Assembly (NCBI RefSeq): GCF_907164915.1
Contig: NC_061864.1
Coordinates: 2,406,389 to 2,470,388, forward strand
Length of the DNA: 64,000 nt
From: Impatiens glandulifera
Taxonomy: Eukaryota; Streptophyta; Magnoliopsida; Ericales; Balsaminaceae
Direction: 5' to 3'
Shown here: positions 11,825 through 23,969 of the stretch, in pieces
Layout of the letters: each line of letters opens with the position of its first letter
How positions within the stretch are numbered: position 1 is the first letter of the stretch
Position numbers and translations under genes: made by a program
Notes under the pieces: model-generated
Databases searched by the model: none
Told to the model about the DNA's origin: nothing
Seen by the model: the letters and a program-made list of their open reading frames with translations, nothing else

Positions 11825-12837
11825 TTGAAAAGTAAAAGAAGATAATTGACTTTTCCTTCCAAATTCTATATGACCATAGAACTAACCTCGGTTCCACTAG
11901 AAAGCTCCTTTCTAATGATCGAAAAAATAAATTTTATATTAAACAAATCAAAAAATATTTATAATTTATATCATAATTCTATAAAAAAAAAAAATACATT
12001 AAAAAATAACTACAAATTTTAATCTTAATAATTTTTATTATATATAGGGCAATTGTTATTTGAACCACAAAATTGGATGGTTTTCACTCAAAGAGGTTTT
12101 TGATGTATTTTTTTAAATTGAGTATTGTTTTTAAGATTTATGCATTTTAAGTTGTTAAAATTGATTTAAATGACTGCAAAAATGTGTAATTTAACGAAGG
12201 ATTTGAAAAATTTTAAATACATATAAATTTTGTATTTATTTTTCAAATAACTTTATAAAAATATAATATTATTTATTATCAATTTAGATATATTTATATT
12301 TGTGTTTTAAATTTAATATTTTTTTTTTTAAATATCAATATTTTTTGAATTCTTTAAAAAATATATTAAAAATTAGAGAATTTAATATTTTATTTGTACA
12401 TATATAATTAATTAATTAAGAAAATAAAAGTGTCAGGTAAGAAAAACTTTTATTTATTTTTTTAGAAAGTCTTAAATTATTAAAATTATAATAATTAAAA
12501 CATTATATTACCATTTAAAGTACTAACCCTAATATATAAAAATTACAAATTTGAGACTCATGCCGTCATTGCGTATATAATTTGAGAGAAAAGGGAAGGA
12601 AAAGAAGATAATTGACTTTTTCCTTACTTTCTATACGAGTATAAAACTAGACTTCACCAGAAAGTTCCTTCAAAATTTAGTCCTATAAAATAATCTCTAT
12701 TATGTTAATAAATAAATCTCATATAAGATTTAAAGAATTAATTTTATATTAAACAAATAAAAAAAATATTTTTAATTTATAACATAATTCTATAAAAAAA
12801 ATATTTACAAATTTTAATCTTAATAATTTTTTATGAG
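11825..12837. repeat. Direct repeat upstream of AOX (11825-12045 and 12597-12837)
   Basis: Both copies share AAAAGAAGATAATTGACTTT, an AGAAAG[CT]TCCTT word, TTTTATATTAAACAAAT, ATAATTCTATAAAAAAA and ACAAATTTTAATCTTAATAA in the same order. The second copy carries about 55 extra bases (around 12680-12735). The proximal copy begins about 130 bp upstream of the AOX start, so the duplication includes part of the likely AOX promoter. Confidence 0.7.
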
Positions 12838-13173
12838 ATAACATTTATGTTGAAAGTTGTAATCAGCTGGTTAGGAGGAGAGTTATTTGAATAAATGGAA
12901 GATTTATTTAAATTTGGTATAATTTTTTTAAGGGTGAATATCTTGAATTAAAAATAATTTAAAAAGTTATTAATATAATAAATAACTAAAAATTTAAAGA
13001 AAATAAAAATATTTTAATTAATTATACACTACTGATTAAAATAATAATAATAATAATAATTTATTTAAATAAATTAAACACAACAGAAAGAAAAAAAAAA
13101 AAAGTGACTTATCAAATAAATGTTAAGGCGGTTATTATGATTGTGACTAAGACGTGTTCAATTTGGATTTGTG

Positions 13174-13206
<33 letters not shown>

Positions 13207-13985
13207 ATGTGTGTCCTCCAAGTAAAAATGAGATAGGATCATATAATAATATTCATTCACACGTCCCCACCAAACCTAACCACGTTGACTTTTCAAATAT
13301 TTGTTTTGAAGTGATTTTATTTGTTTTTTTTCTTTATTTTTTTTCAGATTTTAATTGTTATTGAGAGAAACGTTTACGAGGAATTGTTTTATATAATACC
13401 TTTTTAAAAAATAAAATAAAAACTCAGGATCATAAATCTATTAAAAAATTAAAATAACTGATAAAGAGTTTTGTCAAGGAAAGAGTGGAGAATCATAGCA
13501 GAAACTTCTGAATTCCTCAAAATAAAATAAAAAATTGCATACAAAAATTATAAAAATAATAGTTATGGATTAAATAATAATACTATCTGGGTTCCAATTT
13601 TTTGATCTACTATAATTTTGAAGAAGAGATAATAAAAAGCCTTAAAATATATTAGTATATTATAATGAAAAATATGTGTTTTTTTAATATTATGACTAAT
13701 ATATTAAGTAATATTATTGACGCGAGTCAATAAAATGATGTTTTTACAAGACCTAAGATGTAAGTTTTGTTAGACGTTCATGACAATAGAAAGTTTTAAC
13801 CCAATAAACATAGAGAAGTGTTATAACACAATAATACTCATCTAGCAAATGCAATCCCACAACTTACAGTCGACATTTTGTTGATCAACTCGTCTTAACA
13901 ACAACAACAAATGCATCAAACCCGAAAGTAACGTTTGTTTTATTTCATAAGCTACAAACCTCTTACCAGTCTAAGTTTTCTGCTT
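12838..13985. other. AT-rich intergenic stretch between AOX and GRF
   Basis: Contains a (TAA)n run near 13040, a (TA)n run at 13172-13200 and scattered poly-A/T. No ORF or RNA gene recognised. The AOX and GRF genes are both on the minus strand, so this holds the GRF 3' flank and the distal AOX upstream region. Confidence 0.6.
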
Positions 13986-13988
13986 CCT

Positions 13989-16536
13989 TCACCCATCTGC
14001 ATTATCAATATATTACCAAATCAACAATGATGCAAAGAAGATTTAAGTAAAATAATTCTTCTATTGAGTGTTTTTTTTTCTGACTAACCATTTGGAGAGG
14101 AATTCCTGGTAGAGATCTCAGATGAAGTTTCCGGTCCAGAGATTGACAGGCGAGTGTTGGAGAAGGAGCTTTTGTTATTGTTGTACCATAAACCTTTATT
14201 ACCAGCAGTTGTTGCCCCCTCATCGAGGAAATCCCTCATAGCATAATGATGATGCTCTTCCTCCTCTTTCCCCAGTGAGGAGGTAATGTCGCTCCTGAAA
14301 AGGATATGTTGTTGTTGCTGCAAACTAATTGGCTCATAATCTGAACGCATGTATAGTTCACGGGTTTCATTCTGCAAAGAAGAACCACCATATCTCAAAT
14401 TTGAATGGTTCACATTCTGTGAAGGCATTAGTCGCCATGTATCATCAACAACATTAGCAGCCCTTGCACTGCCCCCGTCGGGAGATAAGTTTTGTTCATA
14501 AGCTTCTGACGACTTCACTCCTTGGAAATACCTGCTTTTCATGTTAGAATTATTTTAGCTCTCAAATCCCTTCATCAATTAATATCACGTTGATTGACAG
14601 ATAGAAAACATAGATTTCATAGACATGGGAAAGAAAATGAAATACTCTTCTAAGCAGATCCTGCATATAGTATAATGAATACAAATCAATGTTTAAGAGA
14701 CAATGTGAAAGGAGAATAGAAAATGAGAATAAATTCTCAACTTGAAAAAGCATGATACTTAATCTGAACCAAAGGATAAAGAGTTAACTAAAGGAAGATG
14801 GTTTGAAAAAATTGTTCATAGTCGACATAAATTCAACTTATAGCTAGCTAGCATTCCTTGGAAAGCTCATGACAAAATATAAGGTGAGTAATTTAAATTG
14901 GTTGAAGATGATTCATGTACATTGTCCAGAGGTGAAAATGAAACACTTGGGCATCTTCTATCTAAATGCACTTAAATAAATGTATGGAGATTAATGATGC
15001 TTCTAAAAATGAAACAATATCAAGGAATGGATGATTCTAAGAACTAGGGCAAAAGTTCCTTTTCAAATCTATACAAGTGTACGATTTATAGCTTGCATTT
15101 ATGAAATTTGGAAGAAAGTAATACAATTATATTTGGGAACAAGAATAGAAGCAATGAAAAAATATAGAAGAGGTACAAAAATGTGTTATTGTTCAAAGTG
15201 GAACCTCAAGCAAAGAAGCAAAATCTTTAAAAAATGAGTTACTATTCTATGAATGAGGTTCTAATCCTTCAAAATGATGGTGAACTAGTTGATCTGAAGA
15301 ATGAAGTAATGTTCAATACAAAGTCTTTGTGGATGTAAGTAGAAGTGTAATAGTTCCATGTTCATGTGTTTCATAAACGTTTGCTATTGGCAATTTTAAT
15401 AAAAGGGACTTTATTTTCTCAAAAATAAAAACAACACGTCTTTGGTGATGAACCAAACAACAGCTTGTATCCAGATCAAGACAAGAAACAACCCATCAAT
15501 TTTTGAATCTGTATCTTAGGTTAAGTTTAGTTTTCAAACATAATCTCATCGAGATACGTTTATGGATCCATAATTTTGTATCCAGATGTTTTCAGAGAAA
15601 ACCTTCTTCTTTAACTTTCTCATTCGTGTGTATTCATTTATTTCCTGAGAAATGAGAGATGGTTTAGCCAATAAGATAAACTGTTTTTTGAGGGTTAAAA
15701 AAAGGATATTACCTAAACTCCTTATCAGTGGAGTGAGTGGAGTCATCATCATAAGGGGAAGGATCCACCTGCAATTTCAACAAATGATTTCTAAACAATG
15801 AAGAGCCTTCTTGGTTAGCAGCAATGGAATGGAAAGGAAGACTCTGAAAACTTCCACTTCCTCCTCCATTGCTCCCAGAAAAGCTTGATATCACAGTTGT
15901 TGACGATGACGAAGACTGAGAGCTCGATTGAGATTCCACAAGCTTTCTTGAACGGTTACGGCCCCTATGCATGTGCCGCTCACAGTATTTGGAGTCTGGA
16001 TATGCATCTTTCGAGCACCTCCACTTCTTTCCATCAGTCCTTCTACACCTACCTGGCTCCGGATCAATCTTCTTCCCATAGTAGGAACAATATCCCACTA
16101 CAATCATGAAACATTAACCAATTTCAGTTTCTCAATCTCATTACCTAACCTAAACTATACTTGTTCGTATATCAAACACTAGATCCAAATTAGGACAAGC
16201 AAATCATTCATCGTCCAATTAAAATTACAAATCTCAAGAAATATCTTATTAGGTTAATCTAGGTGTATTACTTAGAAATCATTAATTCGCAAAATTAGGT
16301 AAGGAATTAGGAAATGAATCTTCTCTCTTACAAGAGGAGTGATGAAAGAACCTCGCCGAGAGCGATTCCAAGCTCCGTCGGATCGGAAGAAGAAGGTCAG
16401 GTGGAACAGGTAGTCCAGCCACTAAATACTTATATATCAAAGCTTGATGCTCCAGTTCCTGCCATTGCGCTGCCGTGAACGGCGGACGCAAATCCACAAC
16501 GCCGACTGCCGCCACTGACGACGTACTACTAGTCAT
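13989..16536 (-). CDS. GRF: Growth-regulating factor transcription factor (QLQ + WRC)
   Basis: Four coding exons (16536-16332, 16097-15713, 14531-14089, 13996-13989) total 1041 nt, giving 346 aa. QLQ domain at about residues 19-54 ([20 protein letters not shown]), the binding surface for GIF co-activators. WRC domain at about 70-115 with the C3H zinc ligands Cys86, Cys96, Cys107 and His110 spaced C-x9-C-x10-C-x2-H, and a basic RGRNRSRK tail for nuclear import and DNA binding. The C-terminus is Ser/Asn/Gln rich, as in other GRFs. The last coding exon has only 8 nt (two bases of a codon, one codon, then TGA). Intron 2 is 1.2 kb and carries a LINE fragment. A longer start at 16795 is possible (see leader entry). 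Exact GRF subclass not assigned. Confidence 0.92.
14880..15425 (+). mobile_element. LINE 3' fragment inside GRF intron 2
   Basis: Broken frames on the plus strand give zf-RVT-like elements ([14 protein letters not shown], then a W-R segment) followed by [17 protein letters not shown], which matches the Cys/His and IW region at the end of plant non-LTR reverse transcriptase ORFs. It ends in an ATAAAAGG...TTTATTTT stretch and an A-rich tail near 15425. It is antisense to GRF and truncated, so inactive. Confidence 0.6.
15934..15955 (-). promoter_or_regulatory. miR396 target site in GRF mRNA
   Basis: On the minus strand the site reads CCGTTCAAGAAAGC, then T, then TGTGGAA, encoding RSRKLVE at the end of the WRC domain. 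Most GRFs have C at that single extra base (RSRKPVE). In GRF targets this base is bulged out of the miR396 duplex, so pairing should be kept while the protein changes Pro to Leu. Position and sequence are seen directly; regulation is inferred from the family. Confidence 0.88.
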
Positions 16537-16800
16537 TTCTATGTAAGCAATCAATCGACGCGCTCTCCTCTCGTCTAGTCTCGTCCTAGACCTGTTAAAG
16601 TTGAGTTGAGGTATCAAACCTGCAAGAAAATGACGATAAACTGTCAATCAGTGTAAAGAGGATGATATAGTATAGAACAGGAGAGCAGAGGTTACCTCGT
16701 GGGGGAACAGGTATAGGGTTCGGCCGCAGAAGAGCAAGCAGCGGAAGGAGAGAGAGAGAGAAGAGAGAAGAGAGAGAGCCTTTGAAGGCGCACATAAGTG
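16537..16800 (-). other. GRF leader with intron and an open in-frame extension
   Basis: The leader has a probable intron (donor at 16695, acceptor at 16620). After splicing, an upstream ATG at 16795 is in frame with the QLQ exon and no stop intervenes, adding 61 residues (MCAFKGSLSSLFSLSL...). The upstream part comes from a CT-rich tract typical of plant leaders and its ATG context is weak (C at -3). The ATG at 16536 has G at -3. I prefer 16536, but the extension is formally open. Confidence 0.5.
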
Positions 16801-16859
16801 TGGGGGCCTCCTCCTCTCAGTTCGATGCTTTCTACTTCTCCGCCATTACTACTGCAACG

Positions 16860-17051
16860 ATAACTCCGCCTTAACGGCTTATTTAACTAATTAATTACAG
16901 TTTCTTATTCTTAAGCAACCGCCCCAACAATAATAATAATAATATACTTTCTTTTTTAAAATATTAAATTTTTACATATCAAACAAACAAATTCATTAAT
17001 TATCATTATTGTTTTCTTGCACTTTAATTCGTCCTCTCTCTCTCTTTATAA

Positions 17052-17128
<77 letters not shown>

Positions 17129-19555
17129 TCTTCAATGTTACTTCTTCTCATCATCCTTTTACTTTTTTCACTTGTACTCACATATACTTTCTTCTAAAGT
17201 TTATATCAGTGGTCCTTATTATAATCATTATTCTTTTTTTACTTAACTTCATAAATTCGTATAGATGTAACTAAGTTTGAAATATATTTCTATCTATCAT
17301 TTTATTTGAAATTGTTTTTATATATTTATTTTTTTGTCTAAATTTATGCCTTAAATATATAAAATCAATTAAAATGTTATAAGATTTTAATTTGTGTTGA
17401 AAATATAAAAAAAAAAATCTCTTACACGAAGTATATATATATTTTAAGTTATATTGCGGTGGGGAGCGACTTTTCAACCTCATTCTCAAACGACAATACA
17501 TTTGTTTTGTTTCATTTCAAGACAATAATGTTGCAAACTAAAGCGACGACGAGATTGTTTCTCATTCCTATTTAAATATTGTGTGTTTGTGTTGTATCCC
17601 ATAAATTATTTCTAAGTAATAACAAATATTGGTTTTGAATGAGAGGAAGATGTCTGGTATTAATATAGTTAAAATGTAAATAATATGATAGAGATTACGA
17701 AATATAAAATATGATATCGTAATACAAAAATCGAAATATGTTTGAATCAGGCGGCTATACGTGACTTACACTGAACTATCATCTTAATGAAATAAATGGA
17801 GAATGAGAATGAATGTAATTTGATTTGAAGACGAAACGAGTTTATTAGTCAAAAATAAGTTTCAATTTAAATATGGGAAACACAATCTGGTTAAAATTTG
17901 TGGCCGATCGATAATTTTAAATTAGTTATCAAGATGTTCAAATTTCGACCATAGAATAAGAATGGTTGTTATTATGAGTTAGGTTTTTATTTTGTACTAC
18001 TTGAAATAGCTTGATTATTTTAATAAAAAAATAAATGTAAAATGGGTAAATTTCAAACAAAATCAAGTAGTTTTAATTAAATGTAAGGGAAGCATTATAC
18101 ATGTTATTATTATTTTTTACCTGGCTATAATCTTGAGGGATCTTTTAAATCACAGAATTCTCAGTGAAATAGAACATAATTTTTTTATATATATTAGGTG
18201 ATGTTTTCATTTAAAGTATTTTTAAGTACCTAACTAGACAGATTCTTAAACTAAATCAAACTAAACTATTTTTTTTTTTTTATGTTTTCAAATAATCATG
18301 TTTATTTTGAGTGGAGGTGGTGATATTGATAATATACATATATATAGCGAAGCTCTGCTGTGATGTATGCCCACTAATCATCCAAAAAAATTGCTACTTT
18401 CAGAAGTTAAAAGATGATTGGTCCCCCCATGGTAGTAAATCTTTTACATTGTTTTTGCTGATGTATGGTTATTTTTTACCATTTTTTACAGCTCATGGAG
18501 TCAAGTTCAAGGATGATGTAGAGAGATAGAGAAGAATGGTCCCTTGTAATTTAAATTACTTCAACAAATAAAATTAAAAAAATCCTTACTTGTTAAATGA
18601 TCAAATAAGAACCAAAATTAGTTATGAACCTAATTTTTTTTAATTATAATTTCAGTTTAAATTAAACTTCGACAACAATCATATTTAGTGGACAAAATAA
18701 TTATAATACTTTATAGAGAAAAGAGAAAAAATAAAGTAGGTATAAAATAGGTAAATAAGATTAAAAACATCAATGATTTTTTTTTTTTTTTTTTTTTTTT
18801 ACAAAAAGACACTTTTTCTCTCTCTAGTTTTTATTTTTTAGAAGGTCATTTATATAAATTTAATTGAATGAAATTTAATTTCTTATAAATGTTAAGAGAA
18901 AGAAAAAAAAAAATGGAATTGATAATATGCTCAAACAATTAAAATAATGAAAAGTTTAATTATTTAATAAAAAATATTAATATTTAACATAAAAATAAAT
19001 ATTAAAAAAATAATAATAATTTAGTTATTAATTTAGGGGATAATTGATATTCTTACCTATTATGTACTAATTATAATATTGATCCCTATGTATTTTTTTA
19101 GTAGGAATAATTTATATTTTTATGAATTATTTAATTCCAAAAATGTTACAGAATGTTTAACACTAAAATTTGTCATTTGTATCTCAAAGTGCAATTACTA
19201 TGATGTTGGCTGAAGGAAATCCATTAAATCTGAGGGAGACCTGATTGTTTATTGAAATTTAGGATTTATTTATTAGTGAGTTATTTAAAAATAATGATTT
19301 GTGACTGTTTTGAGTAAGTATAGAATTTTATTTTATTTTTGATAAAAATCTTAATTTGTTTTATTATATAAAGATAAAAATAATTTTACTTTTTAAAATA
19401 AATGATATTTTAATATTTTATTAATGAATTATGTGATGAATAAAAAAATGTGAAATTATAATTTTCTTATTATATTGAGATTATTTAAATAATAATTAAC
19501 CAAGGCTTAAGAGACATTTAAATCCTATGAGAGATACCTTTATATTTTTTTTTTT
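16860..19555. other. Intergenic desert, AT-rich
   Basis: Upstream of GRF. Contains a long (TA)n microsatellite (17057-17120), poly-T at 18778-18800 and many low-complexity frames. No gene, tRNA or element with clear ends recognised in about 2.7 kb. Confidence 0.6.
17057..17120. repeat. (TA)n microsatellite
   Basis: About 32 uninterrupted TA dinucleotides, giving poly-Ile/Tyr open frames on both strands that are not genes. Confidence 0.95.
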
Positions 19556-19556
19556 T

Positions 19557-19829
<273 letters not shown>

Positions 19830-20710
19830 AACAAGATCTAATGGTTGTTTTCATCTCATTTACTTTCTCCTTTTTGTCAAATATATATATATACCAAAAG
19901 TGAAATTATATAAAGTGCCTTAATTACATACTTTGAAGACTTTGTTTGGATTTTTTTTTATAAATAACTCATAAGATTATTTAAATAACATTATTTGGAT
20001 GGAAATACTAAAAAATTTTATTTATATTGGTAAAAATATTAATATATAATGAATAAGTTATTTTTAATAAATAAAAAATATTTGAACTGATTAATTAAGT
20101 TATATAATTAATAAGAGAATAAACTATTTAAATAATTCAAGTCCTTGCTACTTGCTGGGCCTTAATTAGGTTGATTCAATTCCGCTTGTATGAATCAAAG
20201 ACTTTGCATTTACTTTTATTTTCTAGATTTTGTACACATGACAAATTGACATCAATTCATAAATATCCATTATTTTAAATAGACCAATTCCTAAGAGCAT
20301 TAATTATCTTCATGTTTAAGCTTGAGTTAGACTACCATAATTTAAGAGCATTGAGAAAATAAGTAAGTGGTCAAGTGTTTATTTTCCCCAAAGTTTTTTT
20401 TTACTTGTTCACGTTTTAATTTTAATTTTAATGTTTTATAACTATTTTTATTTTATACAATCGTAAACATCTATCAGCGAACTGTCAATTTTGAAATAAA
20501 CTTACTCAATATAGATTCAATAATATATTTTTTCGCCCAAATATCCAAAAGCTTCAGTATAAAGAATTCTGAATTGAAATTGTAACGGCAAATTTCATAA
20601 GATAACCAAGATATTACCAAACCAATATCTCTATCATCTCTAATTTTTTAATTAACAAACTTTCAACTCTGTATTAAAAAATATCAATTTTCAAATAGAT
20701 ATTTATATAA
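19830..20710. other. Intergenic, nothing recognised
   Basis: AT-rich sequence with short unique stretches. No coding frames, structured RNA or repeat ends were identified. Confidence 0.5.
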
Positions 20711-21839
20711 TCTATATATATATAATGATGCTTAATTTTTAAAGTGTCCGGATTGGCGGGTCGAGAGCTGTGGTTAATTTGGATACTTGGGTCGGATTGT
20801 GGGTTGACCCGTTTTTAAATTTAAAACGGTTAAAAATAAAATTAAAAATACTAGATGTATGTTTCGAACTTGCAACTTAACAAAACAAGTACAACTCTTT
20901 AACCAACTAGGCTATAAAGACTTTATATTTTAAATTCAACACCAAATTTGATAAACGCGGGACGTTTTAATATTAATATAAGTTCAACTTTTTAAATAAC
21001 TAATCTATATATATAATGATGCTTAATTTTTAAAGTGTCCGGATTGGCGGGTCGAGAGTTGTGGTTAATTTGGATACTTGGGTCGGATTGTGGGTTGACC
21101 CGTTTTTAAATTTAAAACGGTTAAAAATAAAATTAAAAATGCTAGAGGTATGTTTCGAACTTGCAACCTAACAAAACAAGTACAACTCTTTAACCATACG
21201 ATGAGAAGAGAGACTGTTTCACCCTACGATGAAGAACAGTATAGATTGACAAAGATGAGAAAAGAGATGAGCAACTGCTCGTTCATTCAGAAAATACTTG
21301 ATATCCATCTAAAGAGAGATTACTGATTATATATACTCAGCCTTTCTCTTTAGGGTTAGACAGCTGGCCTAACTAACTGGGTCAGAATTTAAGAAAGACA
21401 TAAGTTCAAGGGCAGAAATAAAGAAATATTAAAACAGAAAAGACAATAAAAAGAAAAGGAAAAACAAATGATATTCTTCATCAGGTTGCTGTGATGTCGC
21501 CACGTGTCTCCATAGTCTCCGTCGGATCCTTTATAGTTACAGTTCGTATCAGTTTCGAACTTGCAACCTAACAAAACAAGTACAACTCTTTAACCAACTA
21601 GGCTAAAAAGACTTTATATTTTAAATTCAACACCAAATTTGATAAACGCGGGACATTTTAATATTAATATAAGTTCAACTTTTTAACTAACTAATCTATA
21701 TAGGTGTTGAGTAAATGGATACTTGGGTCGGATTGTGGGTTGACCAATCCATAAACTTAAAACGGTTAAAAATAAAATAAAAAATGTTATCCGTAATTTT
21801 TTTTCACGATTTTTATATTAATACTCGTGCAATTGCTAG
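20711..21839. mobile_element. Helitron-like nest with three related 5' units
   Basis: A motif TCTATATATATAATGATGC preceded by A starts at 20711 (with one extra TA) and again at 21004; a degraded start lies at 21695. The units share GTGTCCGGATTGGCGGGTCG, TGGATACTTGGGTCGGATTG and TTGGTTAAAGAGTTGTACTT (reverse strand). The block ends TCGTGCAATTGCTAG followed by T (21840). A 5' TC, a 3' CTAG with a small GCAATTGC palindrome just before it, and A/T flanks are Helitron hallmarks. Each unit also carries, on the minus strand, tRNA-like A-box (TAGCCTAGTTGGTTAAAGAG) and B-box (GCAAGTTCGAAAC) words. No Rep/helicase coding sequence, so non-autonomous if it is a Helitron. Confidence 0.5.
21197..21552. mobile_element. 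Unrelated ~356-bp insertion inside the Helitron-like nest
   Basis: The repeat unit is interrupted after ACAACTCTTTAACCA and resumes after the insert, with about 44 bp (from GTTTCGAACTTGCAACCTAA to CTTTAACCA) present identically on both sides. The insert is less AT-rich and has TATATATACTCAGCC and a CCACGTGTCTCC word, reminiscent of a promoter or LTR segment. No terminal inverted repeats seen. Origin unresolved. Confidence 0.5.
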
Positions 21840-22516
21840 TTTAAAATAGATTCATTTAGAGTTAATCTAAATAAACCCTTTTTACTTACAAATTTCATTC
21901 TCAATAGACTAGTAAAATAAAATATCAATTTTTTTATAATATTTTAAATATAAAAGAAAAAAGAATTTATTTATTTTATTCTAAATAAATCAAATTTTCC
22001 ATTATGTGTTTTTTTGAATTTAAATATTTTTTTTATAAATCATTCCTCTATCCACTCAAACTACTATTTTAAACTATTATTTTAAACTATTGTACCAATA
22101 ATTTAATTAATTAAAATACTAAAATATCTTATATTTTATTCAAACACTATAATATCTTTATAAAATAAAAAACTCTCAAATAACCAAGATCTTATTTTTT
22201 TTATTTGATAGATTTGAGAAAAATCTTTGTTTGACTTAAATTTTTTTAAATCTTATTTTTTAAATAGATGAGATAAAAATATGTTAGAGAATATAATAAA
22301 TAAATGATATTTTGATAGATAAAATGAGTGACGAGATAAATTAAATCAAAGGAGAAAAAATATTAAATTTTGGATAAAAATCTCCCTAAAAACAAAAACA
22401 ATATCAAACAAAGTTCAAGAACTCACCCCTTCTTCTAGTCTAGTAAATAAGAAGAGCGGGATATTCCCAGTCTCTCTGACATCCTATATTCAAGCCTGTC
22501 AGACAAATTTTGCGCA
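21840..22516. other. AT-rich intergenic stretch
   Basis: Low-complexity AT-rich DNA between the Helitron-like block and the tandem repeat. Nothing recognised. Confidence 0.5.
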
Positions 22517-22800
22517 TCGTTAAATGTGTTTGCGAGTTATGTGTTTAATTTGCGAGAATTAATCGCACTCCAAAGAGGAAACAGAACTCAACATTCTAAA
22601 AATAAATAAATAAATATCGTTAAGTGTATTTACGAGCTATATGTTTAACCTGCGGGAATTAGTCGCACAAAGGGAAAACGGAACTCAACGTTCTAAAAAT
22701 AAATAAATATCGTTAAATGTGTTTGCGAGCTAGGATTAGTCACATTTCAAAGGGGAAATATAACTCAACGTTCTAAAAATAAATAAATAAATAAAAGTTT
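22517..22800. repeat. Three tandem copies of a ~95-bp unit
   Basis: Each unit has ATCGTTAA[AG]TGT[GA]TTTGCGAG near its start, a GAATTA[AG]TCGCAC block (degraded in copy 3), GGGAAA and AACTCAAC[AG]TTCTAAAA, and ends in AATAAATAAATA. The third copy is shortened internally. Units are separated by the AAAT-rich tail. Confidence 0.8.
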
Positions 22801-22924
22801 AAGAAAGTGTTTATTTTTTTTCCTAAAACCTGTTTGATAAATTTTTTTGGAAACCTATTTCTTTTTAGGTTAATATACCAACATATAAATAAAAAAAATG
22901 ATTAGATAAATGGAATGATACTTA

Positions 22925-23969
22925 GGGGGTGCTTGGTTCAAATAAAGGAATGGGAATAGGATTGGGATTGATAGATGTGTGGAATGGGAATGGGTATGAT
23001 TGATAGAAGTGTAGTGTTTGGTTAAGAGTTTTAATCATTCCCATTACCATTGATAACGTTTGGATTTCCAAAAGAGAAGTTATAAATATAATTTTGTTAT
23101 TAAAATTATGATTAATTTTAATTTTATTTTATTAAATTAAAAATATAAAATATTATTATTTTTATAACATAATTGTTTAAAATATATAAAATATTTAAGT
23201 CGCATAATTTAATAAAATATAAACATCTCATATTTTTTTATATTAATTATATTTTCTCAAAATAAAAATACTTATAACAAAAAAAATATTGAATGTCTCA
23301 ATTTTTTACTAATTATAAATAAATAATTATTTATTAAATATAAATAATATAAGACAAAGTCTTTCAAATATTATATAAATTAAATATAATATTTTATTTA
23401 ATAATATATTATAACATGGTATAATTTTTTTAATAATAATTTTTATTAAAATATTTCATATTTAATTTTTTAATATTTTTTATATAAAATTGTTATTTTA
23501 TTTTTAGTTTTATATTTTAATTAATTTATTTTAATTTTATTATTAATAAATGATATTTAAAATTAATTATATAAAATTAATTTATTATTATTAGTTATTT
23601 TAATTATTATTAAAATTTTATTTTAAACGATTCCTTAATATTATTTAAATAATTGAAATTATTTATTTATAAATAAATAAAATTTATTATTATGTTAATT
23701 ATAAAATAACGTATAATATAATTATAAAATATATAAGATATTATAATTATAATTATAATTATAAGAGAGAAAATAGGAGAGTGGAGATAGTGGGAGAGAA
23801 AATGTATGGCTCCGGAATGGGATTCATTCCTCCCAATTTATAGAGGATTGGATGATTCCTGAGTATCCGGGAATCAAATCAATATCCTGGAATCAAAACC
23901 ACCAACCAAACATCTCATTTCATTCCCTTTCCCATTCCAGAGTACAAAAACCACGTACCAAGCATGCCC
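22925..23969. mobile_element. PIF/Harbinger-like non-autonomous TIR element, 1045 bp
   Basis: Left end GGGGGTGCTTGGTTC and right end (reverse complement) GGGCATGCTTGGTACG form terminal inverted repeats. Further inverted matches continue inwards: GGAATGGGAATG near the left end against CATTCCCTTTCCCATTCC near the right end. Both ends are flanked by TTA (22922-22924 and 23970-23972), the target duplication typical of PIF/Harbinger. The interior is strongly AT-rich with no transposase frame, so it would depend on an enzyme made elsewhere. The TIR resembles the common plant GGG...TGTTTGGTT type. Confidence 0.75.

Noticed and set aside
17009..17274. Open frames with long Ile-Tyr runs at 17 kb and 19.6-19.9 kb
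   Set aside because: They are translations of (TA)n microsatellites on both strands, not proteins.
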